A stretch of 44,030 nt of DNA from an uncultured Bacilli bacterium (GTDB taxonomy: Bacteria > Bacillota_I > Bacilli_A > RF39 > UBA660). Below, piece after piece: positions 17,391 to 24,948 of this stretch. Location of the stretch: positions 1 to 44,030 of the forward strand of contig CALVUU010000005.1 of NCBI GenBank assembly GCA_944363655.1, read 5' to 3'. The position numbers and the translations under genes are program-made. Below the pieces are notes generated by a model, which worked only from the letters and a program-made list of their open reading frames with translations, ran no database searches and was not told where the DNA came from. How positions within the stretch are numbered: the stretch's first letter is position 1; every line of letters starts with the position of its first letter.

Positions 17391-17547
17391 AAAGCAATAC
17401 TAAATATTGTAAATAGGAAATGTACGAAGCGAAGCGTGTACAGCAAAGCTGTACCAAAGTACATTGAATATTTACTCCATATATTATGTAAATTACTATA
17501 AAGAGCGACTCGCTCAATTGGACTAAACCTAAACGCTATTGCTTTCA
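17391..17547 (-). ncRNA. retron msr-msd non-coding RNA
   Basis: The RNA lies directly upstream of the RT gene on the same strand. Its ends are complementary: a1 AAAGCAATA (17545-17537) pairs perfectly with a2 TATTGCTTT (17399-17391). Next to a1 is TAGC, which supplies a candidate branching guanosine at 17536. The msr part contains hairpin GAGCG...CGCTC (17503-17515). The msd part is a long hairpin: GTAAATA (17475-17469) pairs with TATTTAC (17415-17409), AATGTAC (17465-17459) pairs with GTACATT (17425-17419) after a 3x3 internal loop, and an inner hairpin GTACAGC, TTT, GCTGTAC sits at 17454-17438. The predicted 5' end matches the promoter at 17554-17576. Length about 157 bases. Confidence 0.88.
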
Positions 17548-17553
17548 GTTAAT

Positions 17554-17581
17554 ATTATAACAAATTATTTCTTTTTAGCAA
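17554..17581 (-). promoter_or_regulatory. retron promoter TTGCTA-16-TATAAT
   Basis: -10 TATAAT at 17559-17554 and -35 TTGCTA 16 bases upstream, inside the last codons of pyrG. A start near 17547 falls exactly at the beginning of the a1 repeat, so the retron has its own transcription unit. Confidence 0.75.
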
Positions 17582-19172
17582 TACTTGCTTTAATAAATGA
17601 ATCAAATAAGGGATGAGGTTTAGTTGGTCTACTTTTAAATTCTGGATGAAATTGACAAGCAATAAAGTGAGGATGATCAGCAAGTTCTATTATTTCTACT
17701 AAAAAAGCATCAGGGTTAATACCACTAATTATTAAACCATTTTTTTCTAATATTTCTTTATATTTATTATTTACTTCATATCTATGCCGGTGGCGTTCTA
17801 ATATTTCATCACTTTTATAATCATTATATGCAAGGGTATTTTTCTTTATTTGACAGCGATAATTACCTAGTCTAAGTGTTCCTCCTTTATTGATAATTGC
17901 TTTTTGATCAGCCATTAGATCAATTACAGGATTAGGACATAATTCATTAAATTCCCGACTTGATGCATCATTTATGCCACAGACATGACGAGCAAATTCA
18001 ATTACTGCTATTTGCATACCTAAACAAATACCTAAGTATGGTATTTTATTTATTCTAGCATATTCACAAGCCTTAATCATGCCTTCAATACCACGGGAAC
18101 CAAAACCACCGGGGATAATTATTCCTTTACTATTTTTAAAGACTTCTTTTAAATTAGTAGTTTTATTTTCTAGTTCTTCACTATTTACCCATTTAATATT
18201 TATTTTTGTATTATATTTATATCCTGCTGCTTTAAGAGCTTCTTTTACTGAAAGATAAGCGTCTTCTAATTCGGTATATTTACCAACTAAAGCTATTTCA
18301 ATTTCCTTATCTAAATTTTCTACCGTTTTTATTAAGTTTTCCCAAGTACCTAAGTTACTTTTGGTAACTTTTAAGCCAAATTGGCGTAATATTATATCTT
18401 CAATATGTTGTTTATGAAAATTAATTGGTATTTGATAAATATTATTTACATCTTTTGCCTCAATTATATTATCAACAGGAATACTTCCAAAAAGACTTAT
18501 TTTCTTCTTTACAGAATCTCCCAAATCAAGAGGAGCGCGAGTTACAATAATATCCGGTTGGATACCAAGTCTTCTTAGTTCAATAATACTGTTTTGAGTT
18601 GGTTTAGTTTTTAGTTCATTAGAACCAAATAAATAAGGAACTAAGGTTGTATGAACAAATAAAGAGTTATTAATACCTGTTTCTAACCTAAATTGTCTTA
18701 AAGACTCCATCATAACAGATGATTCTATATCTCCGACTGTTCCGCCGATTTCCGTGATAATTATATCTGCTCCACTACTCGTTGCGGCTTCATAAATTTT
18801 GTTTTTAATTTCATTTGATATGTGCGGAACTATTTGGATAGTTGCCCCGAGAAAGTCTCCCACTCTTTCTTTTTCAATAACACTTGAATAAATTTTACCA
18901 TTAGTAATATTTGATGTGTAATTAAGTTCTTCATCAATAAATCTTTCATAATGACCTAAATCTAAGTCGGTTTCACAACCATCAGCAGTAACAAAAACTT
19001 CTCCATGTTGAATCGGGGACATCGTACCGGGATCGACATTCATGTACGGATCAAATTTTTGCATAAAAACCTTATAACCTTTAGCCTTAAGTAATAGAGC
19101 AATACTTGATGCTGTAATGCCTTTACCAAGTCCTGAACAAACACCCCCAGTTACAAAGACAAATTTTGCCAT
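17565..19172 (-). CDS. pyrG: CTP synthase
   Basis: PyrG makes CTP from UTP, ATP and glutamine. The 535-residue protein has the synthase domain (FVFVTGGVCSGLGKGITASS from residue 4, DPYMNVDPGTMSPIQHGEVF, EIGGTVGDIES) and the class I glutamine amidotransferase domain with nucleophile Cys383 in LGICLGMQ and the FHPE motif near 510. Length and motifs are normal. GGGAGGT precedes ATG 19172. Immediately upstream lies a promoter followed at once by a terminator-like hairpin, which suggests attenuation control. The gene ends at the retron promoter. Confidence 0.98.
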   Translation of the reverse strand: MAKFVFVTGGVCSGLGKGITASSIALLLKAKGYKVFMQKFDPYMNVDPGTMSPIQHGEVFVTADGCETDLDLGHYERFIDEELNYTSNITNGKIYSSVIEKERVGDFLGATIQIVPHISNEIKNKIYEAATSSGADIIITEIGGTVGDIESSVMMESLRQFRLETGINNSLFVHTTLVPYLFGSNELKTKPTQNSIIELRRLGIQPDIIVTRAPLDLGDSVKKKISLFGSIPVDNIIEAKDVNNIYQIPINFHKQHIEDIILRQFGLKVTKSNLGTWENLIKTVENLDKEIEIALVGKYTELEDAYLSVKEALKAAGYKYNTKINIKWVNSEELENKTTNLKEVFKNSKGIIIPGGFGSRGIEGMIKACEYARINKIPYLGICLGMQIAVIEFARHVCGINDASSREFNELCPNPVIDLMADQKAIINKGGTLRLGNYRCQIKKNTLAYNDYKSDEILERHRHRYEVNNKYKEILEKNGLIISGINPDAFLVEIIELADHPHFIACQFHPEFKSRPTKPHPLFDSFIKASIAKKK

Positions 19173-19189
19173 ACTTACCTCCCAAAAAA

Positions 19190-19221
19190 TAAAAAAAGCC
19201 TAAGGAGAACTTCCTAGGCTC
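19190..19221 (-). promoter_or_regulatory. pyrG leader hairpin with T tract (probable attenuator)
   Basis: On the minus strand AGCCTA GGA pairs with TCC (T) TAGGCT around a 5-base loop, followed by seven T. The predicted start of transcription is at 19221, one base before the stem, so the hairpin is part of the pyrG leader. In Bacillus and Lactococcus pyrG is controlled by CTP-sensitive attenuation at such a site. It could also end transcription of the upstream gene. Confidence 0.65.
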
Positions 19222-19227
19222 TTTTAA

Positions 19228-19256
19228 ATTATAACACCATAATTTTGTATGTGCAA
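19228..19256 (-). promoter_or_regulatory. pyrG promoter TTGCAC-17-TATAAT
   Basis: -35 TTGCAC at 19256-19251, -10 TATAAT at 19233-19228 on the minus strand, between the upstream gene's stop and the leader hairpin. Confidence 0.75.
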
Positions 19257-19276
19257 TAAATTGCAAAAAATTTTTA

Positions 19277-19999
19277 TTATTTTCTTCCTGGCGTGCTATC
19301 TACTTGCTTATACCTTTTAAGAATAGGTTCATATTCATCTCTATGCACCTTATACATAAGTTCAGCAGCAAGCAAAAGCGCTTTAACTTCTTCAATCCGA
19401 AAAGTAATATTAGGTATTTTAGGCAGCAAATCTAATGATCGAACTCCATTTGCGTAAGGTCCTGAAGTCACTGTAACAAATGGCATAATTTCCGTTTCCA
19501 TAAATTTCTTATGGTGAGCATCAATTATATCTTTAGCATTATCGCAAACTTTTTCAATATTATCCATATAAAAATTTGCTTGAGAAAGTGCAGTTTTTTG
19601 TTCATCCGGAAGTGCTAATAAAGTAAGTCCTGCCATCTTAGTTACATCATCTGCTTTTTCCTCATAATGCGCTAATACTTGTTCCCACATACTTAATCCT
19701 TTATTAGTAGTCAAAGCATTAACTAATAATACATTAAGTAGATGATTCATTTGAGCCATATAATGATATAGGGCTCCACCAGAAAAGCCTGCTTTCTTGA
19801 CATCTTGTATCGCTTCATAGTAAACATTAGATAGTATACCAGAAATTCTTTCAATAATAATTTGAATTTTAATTTCATCCATATCTTTATTTTTTGAAAA
19901 TTTCTTTTTTACAGCATATAATAAAGCTTTTTCTAATAAAATTTTAGCTTCACCAATTTTATCCATCATTACATCTTGTTTTGTCTTTAATTTTCCCAT
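19277..19999 (-). CDS. helical cytoplasmic protein of unknown function
   Basis: This soluble protein has 240 residues and no signal or membrane segment; almost the whole sequence suggests alpha helix. Visible points: a Lys-rich N-terminus (MGKLKTKQDVMMDKIGEAK), a central segment with several aromatic and His residues (GGALYHYMAQMNHLLNVLL), the stretch DIIDAHHKKFMETEIMPFVT, and a C-terminal RIEEVKALLLAAELMYKVHRDEYE. I recognise no family. GGGGGA precedes ATG 19999 and the gene has a near-consensus promoter of its own, so it is probably well expressed. It is monocistronic. Confidence 0.6.
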   Translation of the reverse strand: MGKLKTKQDVMMDKIGEAKILLEKALLYAVKKKFSKNKDMDEIKIQIIIERISGILSNVYYEAIQDVKKAGFSGGALYHYMAQMNHLLNVLLVNALTTNKGLSMWEQVLAHYEEKADDVTKMAGLTLLALPDEQKTALSQANFYMDNIEKVCDNAKDIIDAHHKKFMETEIMPFVTVTSGPYANGVRSLDLLPKIPNITFRIEEVKALLLAAELMYKVHRDEYEPILKRYKQVDSTPGRK

Positions 20000-20028
20000 A
20001 ATAAATCCCCCTTTTTTAAAACAATTAA

Positions 20029-20057
20029 ATTATACTACATTTTAGCAAAAATGTCAA
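20029..20057 (-). promoter_or_regulatory. consensus promoter TTGACA... wait-free match TTGACA-17-TATAAT
   Basis: -35 TTGACA at 20057-20052 and -10 TATAAT at 20034-20029 on the minus strand, spacer 17. This is a perfect match to the sigma-A consensus, driving the helical unknown protein. Confidence 0.85.
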
Positions 20058-20071
20058 ATTTTGTAAAATCG

Positions 20072-20674
20072 CTAACATTTTTTGATAAAAATTTTAAAAA
20101 TATTTTGGGAAAATTCATCATCTAAATCTTCTGGATGGCACTGTACTCCCATTATAAATTTCTTATTTGGTAAGTGAATTGCTTCAATTAAACCATCATC
20201 ACTATAAGCATCGATGATAAAATAATCTTGTTTTTCTACCTTATATTTATGTCTACTATTAACTCTTATTTTTTTACTACCCAAAATGCCATATAAAAAC
20301 TTACTAATAACATTAATATCATGTACATACTTATCTTTACTATCATGTAGACTATTACCAATAGGTATAGTTTGATCACTTAAAATATCTTTATCAAAAT
20401 TATGAATATTGGCTAGCGCTTGCATTCCAGCACAAATACCCAAAAGTGGTACATCATTTGCTATTGCATATTTAATAATTTCCTCATCAGTCTCATGCCA
20501 AGTAAAACCTCCCGGAATAATAAAACCATTACACATACTAATAAATCTTGAATTATCGAAGCCAGGCACAATAACTAAGGGGATAGCCTTATATTTTTTA
20601 ATTTTTTCTATTAAACTTTCATTAACTTTATAAACACCATCAACTAGTCTTGCTGTAATGCCAATTATTACCAT
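20072..20674 (-). CDS. class I glutamine amidotransferase, PuuD-like gamma-glutamyl hydrolase
   Basis: The protein starts MVIIGITARLVDGVYKVNES, as in peptidase C26 / PuuD proteins (gamma-Glu-GABA hydrolases), and is 200 residues long. Catalytic elements are GICAGMQAL (nucleophile Cys) and GVQCHPED (His, Glu). NNRSRHKYKV-like text near the C-terminus appears here as RVNSRHKYKV, matching the family's 'vNS.HHQ' region. Start 20674 is chosen from family alignment; an AAGGA 12 bases upstream is a rather distant ribosome binding site, and an ATG at 20683 or 20686 is possible. No polyamine genes are nearby, so the true substrate is open. Confidence 0.82.
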   Translation of the reverse strand: MVIIGITARLVDGVYKVNESLIEKIKKYKAIPLVIVPGFDNSRFISMCNGFIIPGGFTWHETDEEIIKYAIANDVPLLGICAGMQALANIHNFDKDILSDQTIPIGNSLHDSKDKYVHDINVISKFLYGILGSKKIRVNSRHKYKVEKQDYFIIDAYSDDGLIEAIHLPNKKFIMGVQCHPEDLDDEFSQNIFKIFIKKC

Positions 20675-20767
20675 AAAACACATCATTCCTTAACTAAATA
20701 TTTCCAGTAAATTATATGATTAAATTACTAAAAACGTATCATAATAATATTGGGAGGTAACAATATA

Positions 20768-20890
20768 ATGAGTAAAGCAAGAAATCAAGCTAGAAATAAT
20801 GCTAGAAGCAACGCTAAAGCATCTAGCTCAAACAGTGCAAGAAATAATTCTAAAGCACGTAGTAGCGCTCGTAACGAAAGTTGTAATTAA
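20768..20890 (+). CDS. 40-residue basic Ala/Ser/Asn/Arg-rich low-complexity protein
   Basis: A small ORF with strong GGGAGGT 8 bases before ATG encodes 40 residues made almost only of Ala, Ser, Asn, Arg and Lys (MSKARNQARNNARSNAKASS, ending RSSARNESCN). It has a net charge of about +10, no hydrophobic core, and repeats of the type (S/N)ARNN(S/A)(K/R)(A/S). It is surely disordered alone and may bind nucleic acid or another polyanion. It recalls small basic DNA- or RNA-associated proteins, though I cannot place it in a family. Its stop overlaps the stop of the convergent XerC/D gene. Confidence 0.65.
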   Translation: MSKARNQARNNARSNAKASSSNSARNNSKARSSARNESCN

Positions 20891-21789
20891 TTAATTCCTT
20901 TTTCTTTATGAGCTCGAGGATGATTTTGATAATCTTCCTCGATTTTTTTATTACTTAAATGTGAATATATTTCTGTTGTAACTAAATTTTCATGACCTAG
21001 TAATTCTTGAATAACTCGCAAATCTGCCCCATTATTGAGTAAATATGTCGCAAAGGAATGTCTTAATGTATGGGGAGATATTTCTTTTTCAATACCTGAA
21101 GATGTTACTAATTTTTTAAGTATCTTAAAAAATCCTTGTCTACTCATTTTAGTTCCATTTTTATTTACAAAGACATAATCACTAACTCTAGTTTTTAAAA
21201 TAAAAGGACGGTATTCTTTAATATATAAAGATAAATATTCTAAAGCAGTATTCCCTATGGGAATAATTCTATCTTTCTTACCCTTACCTAGTACTCTAAT
21301 AATACATTCATCGAAATCTATTTGATTTAATTTTAAATTGATAAGTTCACTAATTCTAGTACCAGTTGCAAATAATACTTCTAGCATAGCTTTATTTCGA
21401 TAATCTATTGGTTTAGTAAGTTTAATATCAAGTAATTTATCTATTTCTTCAACAGTTAAATAATTAGGTAATTTTTTTTCTAATTTAGGAGATCTTATTC
21501 CATTACAAGGATTAGTTTTTAGTAATTCATTAAATATCATATAATTATAAAAAGAATTAAATACTGATAGATAATGCGCTTTAGTATTCGGAGTTGCTTC
21601 TATATTTTGAATATAATTTCTTATATCACTAGTAGTTAAATCTAACATATTTTTATTTAATGTTTGTTTAAGCATTTTTAAATTTTCTCCATATGATTCT
21701 ACGGTATTATCAGATACTCTTCTTTCGTATTTTAAATATTCTAAATAAAATTTTATATTTTCATCTTCAATAGTATCTATTACATTCAT
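20887..21789 (-). CDS. tyrosine recombinase XerC/XerD family
   Basis: This site-specific recombinase of 300 residues probably resolves chromosome dimers at dif. The N-terminal SAM-like core-binding domain covers about 8-90 and the catalytic domain about 107-285. Catalytic residues are Arg145 (ATGTRISEL), Lys169 (LGKGKKDR), His240 and Arg243 (HTLRHSF), His266 (LGHENL) and Tyr275 (TEIYSHL). Length is typical of XerC/D. No attachment sites or integrase cargo are visible, so a housekeeping role is more likely than a mobile-element integrase. It is divergent from rarA with the promoters back to back. Confidence 0.93.
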   Translation of the reverse strand: MNVIDTIEDENIKFYLEYLKYERRVSDNTVESYGENLKMLKQTLNKNMLDLTTSDIRNYIQNIEATPNTKAHYLSVFNSFYNYMIFNELLKTNPCNGIRSPKLEKKLPNYLTVEEIDKLLDIKLTKPIDYRNKAMLEVLFATGTRISELINLKLNQIDFDECIIRVLGKGKKDRIIPIGNTALEYLSLYIKEYRPFILKTRVSDYVFVNKNGTKMSRQGFFKILKKLVTSSGIEKEISPHTLRHSFATYLLNNGADLRVIQELLGHENLVTTEIYSHLSNKKIEEDYQNHPRAHKEKGIN

Positions 21790-21807
21790 TAAAATACACC
21801 CATAACT

Positions 21808-21840
21808 ATTATATCGCTTTTTAAAAATTCGTGCTATAAT
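21808..21840. promoter_or_regulatory. divergent xer/rarA promoter region
   Basis: Minus-strand TATAAT at 21813-21808 faces xer; plus-strand TATAAT at 21835-21840 faces rarA. Both -35 regions are weak. The rarA leader would be only ~8 bases with a GTGAT ribosome-binding remnant. Confidence 0.5.
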
Positions 21841-21855
21841 ATTTAAAGTGATGTT

Positions 21856-23055
21856 ATGGAAATTTTAGCAGATAAATTAAGACCTAAAAAAATAAGTGAA
21901 GTAATTGGACAAAAACATTTAATTGGAAATGGTAAGATATTAACTAATTTGGTTAATAATAAAAAAATTTTTTCAATGATTCTTTATGGTAAACCAGGAA
22001 TTGGTAAAACTAGTATTGCAAATGCTTTAGTTAATGAACTAGATTTACATTATAAGTTTATGAATGCTACTATTAATAATAAAAGTGATTTTGATAATTC
22101 TATTGCTGAGGCAAAAATGTATGGAGATATGGTTTTAATCATTGATGAAATTCACAGAATGAATAAGGATAAACAAGACCTACTTCTACCCTATATTGAA
22201 AATGGCACCATTATTTTAATAGGACTTACGACAAGTAATCCATATCATAAAATAAATCCGGCGATAAGAAGTAGGTGTCAAATATTTGAACTTCATGAGC
22301 TTACAGCTTTAGATATAATGGATGCTTTAAAAAGAGCATGTAATTATTTAGAAAATATAAAGATAACTATTGATGCTTTAAAATATATTGCTGAGCTTGC
22401 TAGTGGGGATGCCCGTTTTGCTATTAATTTACTGGAAATGGCTTATTACGCAACTAGTGATGGAGAAATATCTTTAGATATTATTAAAAGCATTAATTCC
22501 AAACCGGTATTCTTTCATGATTCAGATGCGGATGGGCACTACGATGTTTTAAGTGCTTTACAAAAGTCGATCCGTGGTAGTGATGTTGATGCTGCCTTAC
22601 ATTATTTAGCAAGACTTATCGAAGCGGAAGATTTAGATAGCATATACCGACGATTATCGGTGATTGCTTATGAAGATATTGGCATGGCTAATCCTGGAAT
22701 CGGACCTAGAGTTATGGCAGCAATTGAGGCATCAGAACTTGTGGGATTACCTGAGGCACGTATTCCTTTAGGACAAATCGTTGTTGAAATGGCTTTATCA
22801 CCCAAGAGTAATAGTTCTCACCTAGCGCTTGATGAAGCATTAAATGATATTCATAAAGGTAATACTGGTAATGTTCCTGATAATATTAAAACAACTAGTA
22901 AAGATTATCTTTATCCCCATGATTATCCCAATTCTTGGGTTAAACAAGAATATATGCCTATTAATTTACGAGGTAAAATATATTATCATCCAAAGAACAA
23001 TAAAGTAGAACAAAATTTAAATAAATTACACGATGAAATGAGGAGTGGAAAATGA
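21856..23055 (+). CDS. rarA: replication-associated recombination protein A (MgsA/RarA)
   Basis: RarA is a clamp-loader-like AAA+ ATPase acting at stalled replication forks. The 399-residue protein has LRPKKISEVIGQKHLIG at the start, Walker A GKPGIGKT (45-52), Walker B LIIDEIHRM (about 97-105), RCQIFELHELTALDI, and the C-terminal tetramerisation region with YEDIGMANPGIGPRVMAA and HDYPNSWVKQEYMP. It is full length. The stop overlaps the start of gpsA (ATGA), so the two form an operon. RarA next to tcdA and 6S RNA is like the Bacillus subtilis yrvN-6S-yrvM neighbourhood. Confidence 0.97.
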   Translation: MEILADKLRPKKISEVIGQKHLIGNGKILTNLVNNKKIFSMILYGKPGIGKTSIANALVNELDLHYKFMNATINNKSDFDNSIAEAKMYGDMVLIIDEIHRMNKDKQDLLLPYIENGTIILIGLTTSNPYHKINPAIRSRCQIFELHELTALDIMDALKRACNYLENIKITIDALKYIAELASGDARFAINLLEMAYYATSDGEISLDIIKSINSKPVFFHDSDADGHYDVLSALQKSIRGSDVDAALHYLARLIEAEDLDSIYRRLSVIAYEDIGMANPGIGPRVMAAIEASELVGLPEARIPLGQIVVEMALSPKSNSSHLALDEALNDIHKGNTGNVPDNIKTTSKDYLYPHDYPNSWVKQEYMPINLRGKIYYHPKNNKVEQNLNKLHDEMRSGK

Positions 23056-24026
23056 AAATAAGTGTTATTGGTACGGGAGCATATGGACTTGCTATTGCAC
23101 TTGAACTAGCTAAAAAGAAAAATAAAATAGTAATGTGGACAGAAAATGCTCAAATTGCAACAGAATTTGAACAAACTCATAAGTTAAGTTCAATATTTGA
23201 TACTAATATTCCTAAAAATATAAGTGTTATGGCTGATATGAAAAAAGTCCTAAAAGATACTGAACTAATTTATATTGTAACGGCCAGCAAATATGTCGAT
23301 TCTGTTTGTAATAAAATGGCACCATTTTATAATAGATTAGTTCCTATTTGTATTGCTTCTAAAGGAATTGAAGAATCTAAGGAAGAGTTGCTTTCTAATG
23401 TTGTGCAAAAAGAGTTAAAGGCTAAACATATTGCTGTAATATCAGGACCAACATTTGCAATTGATATTATCCATGATGAACCGGTTGCTTTAGCAATTGC
23501 TTCATCAAGCACAAAAGTGCGTAATTTAGTTATAGAAACATTAACAAATGAACACTTGAAACTAAGACCAACTAAGGATATGATTGGAGTTCAACTATGT
23601 GGCTCTATAAAAAATGTAATTGCTATTGCAGCAGGTATTATCTCAGGTCTTGGTTATAGTGAGTCAACTAGAAGTTTTTTAATAAATGAATCCTTGCACG
23701 ATATAAAAGATATAATATACTATCTTGGAGGAAATCCTAAAACTATCCTATCATTCGCTGGAATTGGTGATTTAATGCTTACATGTTCTAGTACTAAATC
23801 AAGGAATTTTAGTTTTGGTTATGTTATTGGCAATACAAAGAATGCTAAAAAAATAAAAGAATATTTAGTAAATAATACAGTTGAAGGATACTATACATTA
23901 GATACTATATATAGAATGCTTAAGAAAAAAAACATAAAAATAGATTTAATAAATGTTATATATGATATTGTATATAATAATGATAATCCGGAAAAACTAG
24001 CAAAGTTTCTAGTAACTAAAAAATAG
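23052..24026 (+). CDS. gpsA: NAD(P)-dependent glycerol-3-phosphate dehydrogenase, divergent
   Basis: GpsA reduces dihydroxyacetone phosphate to sn-glycerol 3-phosphate for phospholipid synthesis. The 324-residue protein has the N-terminal Rossmann motif ISVIGTGAYGLAIALELAK (3-21), SGPTFAIDI, the catalytic-lysine region GSIKNVIAIAAGIISGLG, and GIGDLMLTCSSTKSRNFSFG. The segment usually reading 'NTkAaLitRGl.Ei' is STRSFLINESLHDI here, so the enzyme is divergent in the region that follows the catalytic lysine. The start overlaps the rarA stop by four bases. Confidence 0.9.
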   Translation: MKISVIGTGAYGLAIALELAKKKNKIVMWTENAQIATEFEQTHKLSSIFDTNIPKNISVMADMKKVLKDTELIYIVTASKYVDSVCNKMAPFYNRLVPICIASKGIEESKEELLSNVVQKELKAKHIAVISGPTFAIDIIHDEPVALAIASSSTKVRNLVIETLTNEHLKLRPTKDMIGVQLCGSIKNVIAIAAGIISGLGYSESTRSFLINESLHDIKDIIYYLGGNPKTILSFAGIGDLMLTCSSTKSRNFSFGYVIGNTKNAKKIKEYLVNNTVEGYYTLDTIYRMLKKKNIKIDLINVIYDIVYNNDNPEKLAKFLVTKK

Positions 24027-24047
24027 TTAAATTTACATTAACTATTT
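24021..24047. terminator. bidirectional terminator between gpsA and tcdA
   Basis: Perfect 10-bp stem AAATAGTTAA/TTAACTATTT with a 7-base loop, including both stop codons and flanked by A and T runs. Confidence 0.75.
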
Positions 24048-24706
24048 ATAATATTATTTATTATATAATATGCTAGATAAATACCTGCAACAGCAGGAGG
24101 AAAAATACTTGATGATATTACTTTATCATTGTTTAGAGGAATATTTTCATGATAAATTACAGGAATATCTAAACTTATATTCTCTTTCTTAAGTCTTTGC
24201 CTTAAACGCTTTGCTAAAGGATCGTTTTTGGTTTTATTTAATTTAGTTATACGAATCCCTTCAGGATTAAGTCTTTTACCAGTACCAAGAGCACAGACTA
24301 TTTTTATATTATTTTTAGTACAATATTTAATCATCGCAATTTTAGCAGATAAGTCATCACAAGCATCAATTACATAATCAAAGTTATGTAATTGATTGAC
24401 ATTTTCGGCATTAATATAAGCATTAATGCCAGTAATATTAATATATGGATTAATACTTTTAGCTCTTTTTAAAGCTACATTTACTTTAGATTCTTTAATA
24501 TTATCATTTAAAGCAATTATTTGCCTATTTAAATTGGTTATATCAATTACATCACCATCAATTATGGTGATGTTTTTAATACCACTTCTAATTAAAGCCT
24601 CTATTGTAAAACCACCGACCCCACCTACTCCAATAAGAGCAATATTAACTTTGCTTAATTTATTTAAATTATCCTTGCCAATTAAACCGATTAGTCTATC
24701 AAACAT
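24038..24706 (-). CDS. tcdA: tRNA threonylcarbamoyladenosine dehydratase (ThiF/E1-like)
   Basis: TcdA dehydrates t6A37 of tRNA to the cyclic form in an ATP-dependent, E1-like reaction. The 222-residue protein opens with FDRLIGLIGKDNLNKL, then IALIGVGGVGGFTIEALIRSG (nucleotide-binding loop), IIDGDVIDITNLNRQ and YVIDACDDLSAKI. ATG 24706 is preferred to the in-frame ATG at 24718 because GGAGG lies between them at the right distance and family members begin at 'mf.R...L.G'. It sits just downstream of the 6S RNA gene on the same strand. Confidence 0.92.
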   Translation of the reverse strand: MFDRLIGLIGKDNLNKLSKVNIALIGVGGVGGFTIEALIRSGIKNITIIDGDVIDITNLNRQIIALNDNIKESKVNVALKRAKSINPYINITGINAYINAENVNQLHNFDYVIDACDDLSAKIAMIKYCTKNNIKIVCALGTGKRLNPEGIRITKLNKTKNDPLAKRLRQRLKKENISLDIPVIYHENIPLNNDKVISSSIFPPAVAGIYLAYYIINNIINS

Positions 24707-24723
24707 AAAATCCTCCATAATAA

Positions 24724-24898
24724 AACCCAGAAGGAAGTCCTGCTGTGATAAAAACCCGCTCTCGGCAGGTGGGCATCACATGACTTGTTTTAGGATCCTT
24801 ATGCACTTAATGGATAAGTCTTCTACACCACAAATCAATTAGATTCCCGTATATCATATCTAGTCGGTTTTATAAAGACATAGACTACCCTTCTAGGT
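24724..24898 (-). ncRNA. ssrS: 6S RNA (ssrS/bsrA type)
   Basis: A ~175-base non-coding stretch, clearly more GC-rich than its surroundings. The ends pair as ACCTAGAAGG (24898-24889) with CCTTCTGGGT, then AGTC with GACT, giving the long closing stem of 6S RNA. The middle can form an imperfect rod with a bubble, and GC-rich segments (CCCACCTGCCGAGAGCGGG) are near the 3' half. A strong promoter starts transcription at the stem. Position next to tcdA and close to rarA matches the Bacillus 6S-1 locus. 6S RNA binds the housekeeping RNA polymerase as a promoter mimic. Identification rests on structure and synteny, not on a covariance search. Confidence 0.75.
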
Positions 24899-24904
24899 AA
24901 TTTT

Positions 24905-24933
24905 ATTATATCAAATATAAATACTTTTAGCAA
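24905..24933 (-). promoter_or_regulatory. 6S RNA promoter TTGCTA-17-TATAAT
   Basis: -35 TTGCTA at 24933-24928, -10 TATAAT at 24910-24905 on the minus strand; predicted start 24898 coincides with the closing stem. Confidence 0.75.
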
Positions 24934-24948
24934 TAATTTTAGAATTGT

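Noticed and set aside
17375..17464. 30-codon N-terminal extension of the reverse transcriptase ORF
   Set aside because: It reads through the msd hairpin and a2 repeat; AAAGGAGGT directly before 17374 marks the true start.
20887..21789. Xer recombinase as integrase of a mobile element
   Set aside because: No attachment-site repeats, excisionase or cargo nearby; length and context fit chromosomal XerC/D.
24426..24842. plus-strand 138-codon ORF
   Set aside because: Antisense of tcdA and the 6S RNA region; no ribosome binding site.
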